From Nitrospirota bacterium (GTDB taxonomy: Bacteria > Nitrospinota > Nitrospinia > Nitrospinales > Nitrospinaceae), in contig QIDN01000156.1 in the NCBI GenBank assembly GCA_003229345.1, positions 1-18,387 of the forward strand: DNA of 18,387 nt. The letters run 5' to 3'. The translations under genes were made by a program, and so were the position numbers. Positions 15,020 through 18,387 of this stretch are shown in pieces. Positions within the stretch are counted from its first letter, which is position 1. Every line of letters begins with the position of its first letter. The notes beneath the pieces are model-generated. The model was not told where the DNA came from and did not search any database. It was given only the letters and a program-made list of their open reading frames with translations.

Positions 15020-15808
15020 TCAAAGGGTTTCAGGATTCAGCTCGGGTTCCACTTCCGATTCGATGTAATCTTTGAGAGCTTCTTTCTGGGTTTCCCGGTC
15101 GGCGGTGGGATAGACGCGAATGGTCTCGAATTGACTCCCCTGTTGCACACGAATGAGGGCCATACGCATCAACTCCAGAAGGGCCAGAAAAGTCACAATG
15201 ACTTCCTGCTTGGATTGGTTTTCTGCAAACAGTGATTCAAACGTAACACTTTCATGCTCGTTCAGGATATCCAATACCTGTTTGATATGCTCCGAAACGG
15301 AAAGCGTAGTGATTTTGATTTCGAAATCTTCTTTAAATGTCCTTTGGCTCAAAACCTGCTTGAAGGCACTGAACAAATCGAATACCGTGGCATCGATGAT
15401 GACTTCCTCATCCCCTTCTTCGACCTGAATTTCACTTCCCCGGGAAAACAGCTGTTGCCGCTCATATTCCAACTGCCGCAGATCCCCGGCGGCGCTTTTG
15501 TATCGCTGGTATTCCATAAGTCTGCGGGCCAATTCGGCCCTGGGGTCGGTGCCTTCTTCGCCGCCTTCGTCTCCCCCGTGGGAGGGCAAGAGCATTTTCG
15601 ACTTGAGCCGGGTGAGCTCGGCGGCCATCACCAGATATTCGCCGGCGACTTCCAGGTTCAAGTCCGTCATCAGTTCCATATATTTTAAATACTGGCGAGA
15701 AATTTCCGCCACAGGGATGTCGTGGATCTCCATCTTCTGTTCCTTGATCAGGTGCAGAAGCAGATCGAGCGGCCCTTCGAATATATCGAGTTTGAGTTGA
15801 TAGGTCAT
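15020..15808 (-). CDS. scpA: Segregation and condensation protein A
   Basis: Kleisin subunit of the SMC-ScpAB condensin complex, which compacts and segregates the chromosome. The 262 residues match the family: YQLKLDIFEGPLDLLLHLIK (3-22), EIHDIPVAEISRQYLKYM (27-44) and AGEYLVMAAELTRLKSKMLL (55-74) in the SMC-neck-binding N-terminal domain. An acidic linker (about 80-145) follows, then a C-terminal winged-helix region (about 180-250, VTFLALLELMRMALIRVQQ). It sits 61 bases after rsmE. scpB, the usual partner gene, is not next to it, since the next gene on this strand is the glycine-zipper lipoprotein. The start matches the family N-terminus, though the Shine-Dalgarno is weak. Confidence 0.95.
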   Translation of the reverse strand: MTYQLKLDIFEGPLDLLLHLIKEQKMEIHDIPVAEISRQYLKYMELMTDLNLEVAGEYLVMAAELTRLKSKMLLPSHGGDEGGEEGTDPRAELARRLMEYQRYKSAAGDLRQLEYERQQLFSRGSEIQVEEGDEEVIIDATVFDLFSAFKQVLSQRTFKEDFEIKITTLSVSEHIKQVLDILNEHESVTFESLFAENQSKQEVIVTFLALLELMRMALIRVQQGSQFETIRVYPTADRETQKEALKDYIESEVEPELNPETL

Positions 15809-15835
15809 AGGCGGGTTCCAAAAGTTACACGTTGC

Positions 15836-15864
15836 AATGTACCACCAATCATTAAACGCGCCAA
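15836..15864 (-). promoter_or_regulatory. Possible internal promoter before scpA
   Basis: In the 61-base rsmE-scpA gap the minus strand reads TTGGCG (15864-15859), 17 bases, TACATT (15841-15836), which would start transcription about 20 bases before the scpA ATG. Both boxes are partial matches, so this is only a candidate. Confidence 0.25.
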
Positions 15865-15869
15865 CCTCT

Positions 15870-16607
15870 TTATAAATCTCCCCAGCGGTGCTGGAGCAGA
15901 GACAGGATGACCAGAGAGGCGGAGTCGGCCTTCAGCAGCCGGGGTCCCAGTGTCACCGTTTGAAATCCCTGTTGGATGAGAAAGTCAATCTCCTCTGCCG
16001 CCCAGCCGCCTTCCGGTCCGGCAAGAAAAGCGATCGAAGTAACGGAATCCGGCACAGCAATTTCATGTAAACGGGCTTTTTGTTCACCTTCCCAGAAAAC
16101 CAGTTTTAAATCACAGCCGGACGATTGCCGACAAAACTCCTCCACCGATAATACTGTTGAGTGAACTTTAGGCACCCGGGACCGTCCGCATTGCTTGGAG
16201 GCCTCCTCGGCGATGCGTTGCCAGCGTTGAGTGCGATACGACTGAGACTCTTTCGCCAGGCGGGCCACACAACGCTGTGTTTTGAGCGGAGCAATGGCGC
16301 CCACTCCCAGCTCGGTCGCCTTTCTGATCAGAAGGTCAAATGCATTGCCTTTGATCAAAGCCTGTCCCATCCGAATGTTCACAGGAGATTCGGTCTGCAT
16401 GGCAATTTTGGATAAAATTTCACCTCGAACATGATCTTTCTCTACTTCCGCTAAAACAATCTCGTATCGAAATCCCTGGTGGTCGATGACTTCAATCCGG
16501 TCACCCGGCTTCATTCTGAGAACCGTGCGGATGTGATTGACGTCGGACCCTTTGATAGTCACCGTCTTCTCAAAAAATCCTTCTGAAGTAACAAAGAAGC
16601 GGTGCAT
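15870..16607 (-). CDS. rsmE: 16S rRNA (uracil-1498-N3)-methyltransferase
   Basis: SAM-dependent SPOUT (trefoil-knot) enzyme that methylates U1498 of 16S rRNA in the assembled 30S subunit. The 245 residues match the family. An N-terminal PUA-like part (1-70) has HIRTVLRMKPGDRIEV (25-40). The knot domain has KGNAFDLLIRKATELGVGAI (86-105), EEASKQCGRSRVP (134-146), the SAM-loop FLAGPEGGWAAEE (194-206) and LGPRLLKADSA (220-230), where LGxRxLRxET(A) is the commoner form. It lies four bases after the HAD-hydrolase gene and before scpA, so the three genes are probably one transcript. prmA, a frequent neighbour, is not present. Confidence 0.95.
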   Translation of the reverse strand: MHRFFVTSEGFFEKTVTIKGSDVNHIRTVLRMKPGDRIEVIDHQGFRYEIVLAEVEKDHVRGEILSKIAMQTESPVNIRMGQALIKGNAFDLLIRKATELGVGAIAPLKTQRCVARLAKESQSYRTQRWQRIAEEASKQCGRSRVPKVHSTVLSVEEFCRQSSGCDLKLVFWEGEQKARLHEIAVPDSVTSIAFLAGPEGGWAAEEIDFLIQQGFQTVTLGPRLLKADSASLVILSLLQHRWGDL

Positions 16608-16611
16608 GGGG

Positions 16612-17337
16612 TCAGGATTTGGTAGGGAGAGTTAAAAGCTCTGTCGCGGCTTTAATTTCGTAATCGGGAATCACATCCGAAGGCAAAGCTTTCCCGTCCC
16701 GATTCATCCAGGCGGTGGGCATACCCACACCTTGAGCACCCACGACATCCGCACTCAAATTATCTCCGACAAATAAAACTTCCGACGGATTCAAATTCAA
16801 TCGCGCCAGGGCCAGTTGAAAAATGGAAGGATGCGGTTTACGGTAAGGCACTTCCGAGGAATAAATGGCAAACTCAAAGTAAGGGTCCAGTCCCAGTAAC
16901 GACTGCTCATAATCTTTCATGAAGCCGGGATTGGTGGTATTGGAAACGATGCCCATGCGCACCCCGGCTTTCTGTAACGCAACCAGGGTCTCAATCATCT
17001 CCGGATAAACTTTTCGGTGGGAATAAATTTCATCATAATAAATTTTCAGCAAATCCTCAAAGCGGACTTTGCCATTCAACTGAATATTGTTTTGAGTCAA
17101 TAGAAAATTGAGCACATGATCAAACCGGGCTTCCCGGTGAGTCGGCCGGGAAATCTCGATCATTCCGAAGAACAGGCGGTGGTAGGTGTCATACCATTGC
17201 TGAAAACCGGGAAGCGTAAACGCCTGCTCCTGCAAATGATCGTGCACCCGCCTCAAGGCCGTCCGGTCTTCTTCATTCACCAGATCGACCAGAGTATAGG
17301 CCCAATCAAATAACACCGCTTTGTATGGGAAATTCAT
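16612..17337 (-). CDS. HAD-superfamily hydrolase with altered motif I
   Basis: Soluble haloacid-dehalogenase-fold protein of 241 residues, probably a small-molecule phosphatase; substrate unknown. Core motifs: motif I FDWAYTLVD (10-18, nucleophile D11), motif II VSNTT (S132), motif III lysine K167 in YRKPHPSIF, and motif IV VGDNLSAD (190-197, D192 and D197). A helical cap lies between motif I and motif II (about 20-110). Motif I reads D-W-A instead of D-x-D, so the usual general acid/base is alanine. Phosphonoacetaldehyde hydrolases also have D-W-A, but their FDWAGT differs and the rest of the protein resembles ordinary HAD-IA phosphatases. I chose the ATG at 17337; an in-frame TTG lies three codons upstream. 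It heads a probable operon with rsmE and scpA. Confidence 0.85.
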   Translation of the reverse strand: MNFPYKAVLFDWAYTLVDLVNEEDRTALRRVHDHLQEQAFTLPGFQQWYDTYHRLFFGMIEISRPTHREARFDHVLNFLLTQNNIQLNGKVRFEDLLKIYYDEIYSHRKVYPEMIETLVALQKAGVRMGIVSNTTNPGFMKDYEQSLLGLDPYFEFAIYSSEVPYRKPHPSIFQLALARLNLNPSEVLFVGDNLSADVVGAQGVGMPTAWMNRDGKALPSDVIPDYEIKAATELLTLPTKS

Positions 17338-17372
17338 GCAATCCAAATTATCTTTTTATCCATAACATTTAC

Positions 17373-17378
17373 ATTGTA
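17373..17378 (-). promoter_or_regulatory. Possible -10 box for the HAD-rsmE-scpA unit
   Basis: A TACAAT on the minus strand lies about 36 bases before the HAD start in an AT-rich 148-base divergent interval. The best -35 at 17 bases is a poor TTATTA. The interval must hold promoters for both directions, but none can be assigned firmly. Confidence 0.28.
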
Positions 17379-17410
17379 CTCTCAATAAAAAACATTAATA
17401 AATGCTTTGA

Positions 17411-17427
17411 TATTTAGCAACTAAATA
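17411..17427. promoter_or_regulatory. 17-base inverted repeat in a divergent promoter region (operator-like)
   Basis: TATTTAG-CAA-CTAAATA has perfect seven-base arms around a three-base centre. It lies between the HAD and dehydrogenase genes, about 60 bases from the dehydrogenase ATG. Size and placement suit a dimeric regulator site; no regulator gene is adjacent, and AT-rich DNA yields such repeats by chance. Confidence 0.35.
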
Positions 17428-17485
17428 ATGGCCTTGCCTTGAAGTCCTTTACTCCCCTTCCTCTTTAATTTAACCTGAGAGTCTT

Positions 17486-18387
17486 ATGAGTTTAACATAC
17501 GCCGTTTTAGGTGCAGGAAGACAGGGGGTCGCCGCCGCATACGACCTGGCGCGACTTGGGGATGCGAAGGAGATCCGTTTGTTCGATCTCGACGCCGAAG
17601 CTGTGATGCGGGGTGCGGATAAAGTCAACAAACTCCTCCAGACCGAAATCGTCCAGGGCCAGGCACTGAATATCGACCACCCTTCCGTTCTCGTTCCGGC
17701 TCTCAGGGGCGTTCACTCCACGATCAGCGCCGTTCCTTACAAGTTTAATCTACAAATTACCGAAGCGGCTATCGAAGCGCATTCCAATATTTGCGATTTA
17801 GGCGGACACACCGAAACCGTTCGCCAGCAACTGGCTTTGGGGGATAAGGCGAAGGCGGCGGGCATCACCATCACTCCGGATTGCGGCATGGGGCCCGGCC
17901 TCAACATCAACATGGGTATCCGGGCCATGGACTATCTGGATGAGCCGGAAGATGTGTATATCTGGGACGGCGGTCTGCCGCAAAGCCCCAAAGCTCCCTG
18001 GAACTATCATCTCACTTTTAATTTCAACGGACTCATTAACGAGTATTACGGCGATGCTTGGTTTATCCGGGGCGGGCAACCCACCCGGGTTCCCTGCCTG
18101 ACGGAAATGGAATCACTCAATTTTCCCCAGCCACTGGGATTTCTGGAAGCGGCGGTAACTTCCGGTGGACTTTCCACCGCGCCGTGGACTTTCAAGGACA
18201 AACTTCGCCGCCTGGAAAACAAAACTCTGCGCTATACGGGCCACTGGGACCAGTTCAAAGCGTTCCAGAGTCTGGGGCTGTTTGAACTGGAGCAAACAAA
18301 GATCAATGGGAATACTTTTGTGCCGCGAGAATTGCTCATGGCCATGCTGGCTCCAAAAATCACACCGGAGCCACCGGTCTATGATGT
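17486..18387 (+). CDS. Saccharopine/lysine dehydrogenase-family oxidoreductase (3' end beyond the window)
   Basis: An open frame from ATG at 17486 runs 300 codons to the window edge without a stop, so the gene is partial. It starts with a Rossmann NAD(P)-binding motif, YAVLGAGRQGVAAAYDLA (5-22), and an acidic RLFDLD (31-36) at the end of the second strand. Next come STISAVP (78-84), NICDLGGHTE (101-110) and TPDCGMGPGLNINMG (130-144), the pattern of the saccharopine-dehydrogenase superfamily including lysine 6-dehydrogenases. A substrate domain follows (WDGGLPQ at 160-166, then SGGLSTAPWTF at 226-236). Lysine oxidation is the best guess; saccharopine reductase or carboxynorspermidine-type activity are alternatives. 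The start has only a weak GAGAG upstream. Confidence 0.78.
   Translation, partial: MSLTYAVLGAGRQGVAAAYDLARLGDAKEIRLFDLDAEAVMRGADKVNKLLQTEIVQGQALNIDHPSVLVPALRGVHSTISAVPYKFNLQITEAAIEAHSNICDLGGHTETVRQQLALGDKAKAAGITITPDCGMGPGLNINMGIRAMDYLDEPEDVYIWDGGLPQSPKAPWNYHLTFNFNGLINEYYGDAWFIRGGQPTRVPCLTEMESLNFPQPLGFLEAAVTSGGLSTAPWTFKDKLRRLENKTLRYTGHWDQFKAFQSLGLFELEQTKINGNTFVPRELLMAMLAPKITPEPPVYD

Noticed and set aside
17338..17346. TTG start three codons upstream for the HAD hydrolase
   Set aside because: The ATG at 17337 sits better before the beta-strand of motif I. The difference is small and not fully settled.
1..18387. CRISPR arrays, insertion sequences, phage genes, toxin-antitoxin pairs, defence systems, tRNA or rRNA genes
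   Set aside because: No spaced direct repeats, terminal inverted repeats, transposase or integrase motifs, defence-protein domains or cloverleaf-like sequence were found on either strand.

Overview
The window looks like chromosomal DNA from a Gram-negative, LPS-making bacterium. The evidence is an LptF-type LPS-export permease, CMP-Kdo synthetase, outer-membrane-type lipoproteins and a periplasmic c-type heme protein. The mix of families (stand-alone proline dehydrogenase, secreted Tll0287-like heme protein, CpoB/YbgF-like lipoprotein) would fit Nitrospinota or deltaproteobacterial-type lineages, but this is only an inference from protein style. Gene density is high. I see no phage, insertion sequence, CRISPR array, tRNA or rRNA, and no gene-free stretch longer than 150 bases.

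Layout: (1) 83-2119, plus strand: proline dehydrogenase, then a GT-B glycosyltransferase. (2) 2116-3009, minus: lipoyl synthase lipA, convergent with the glycosyltransferase and sharing its last four bases. (3) 3134-6035, plus: lptF-type permease, a two-CBS-domain protein, and a secreted protein made of two tandem Tll0287-like (DUF3365) heme domains. (4) 6032-14334, minus: read in transcription order cysE, a NifS-type cysteine desulfurase, a CpoB-like TPR lipoprotein, a family-4 glycosyltransferase, a WcaJ-type polyprenyl glycosylphosphotransferase, kdsB and pyrG. (5) 14479-14871, minus: a small glycine-zipper lipoprotein with its own terminator. (6) 15020-17337, minus: HAD hydrolase, rsmE, scpA. 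(7) 17486 to the end, plus: a saccharopine/lysine dehydrogenase-family enzyme cut off by the window edge.

Functional themes: the central minus-strand block joins cell-envelope work (polysaccharide initiation, glycosyl transfer, Kdo activation with CTP synthase as likely CTP supplier) to cysteine synthesis and sulfur mobilisation. Proline dehydrogenase at one end and the lysine-dehydrogenase-like enzyme at the other suggest amino-acid catabolism. The least conventional items are the tandem di-heme periplasmic protein, the acidic phenylalanine-rich repeat linker of the TPR lipoprotein, and the HAD enzyme lacking the usual second motif-I aspartate. Most of the rest is ordinary housekeeping.
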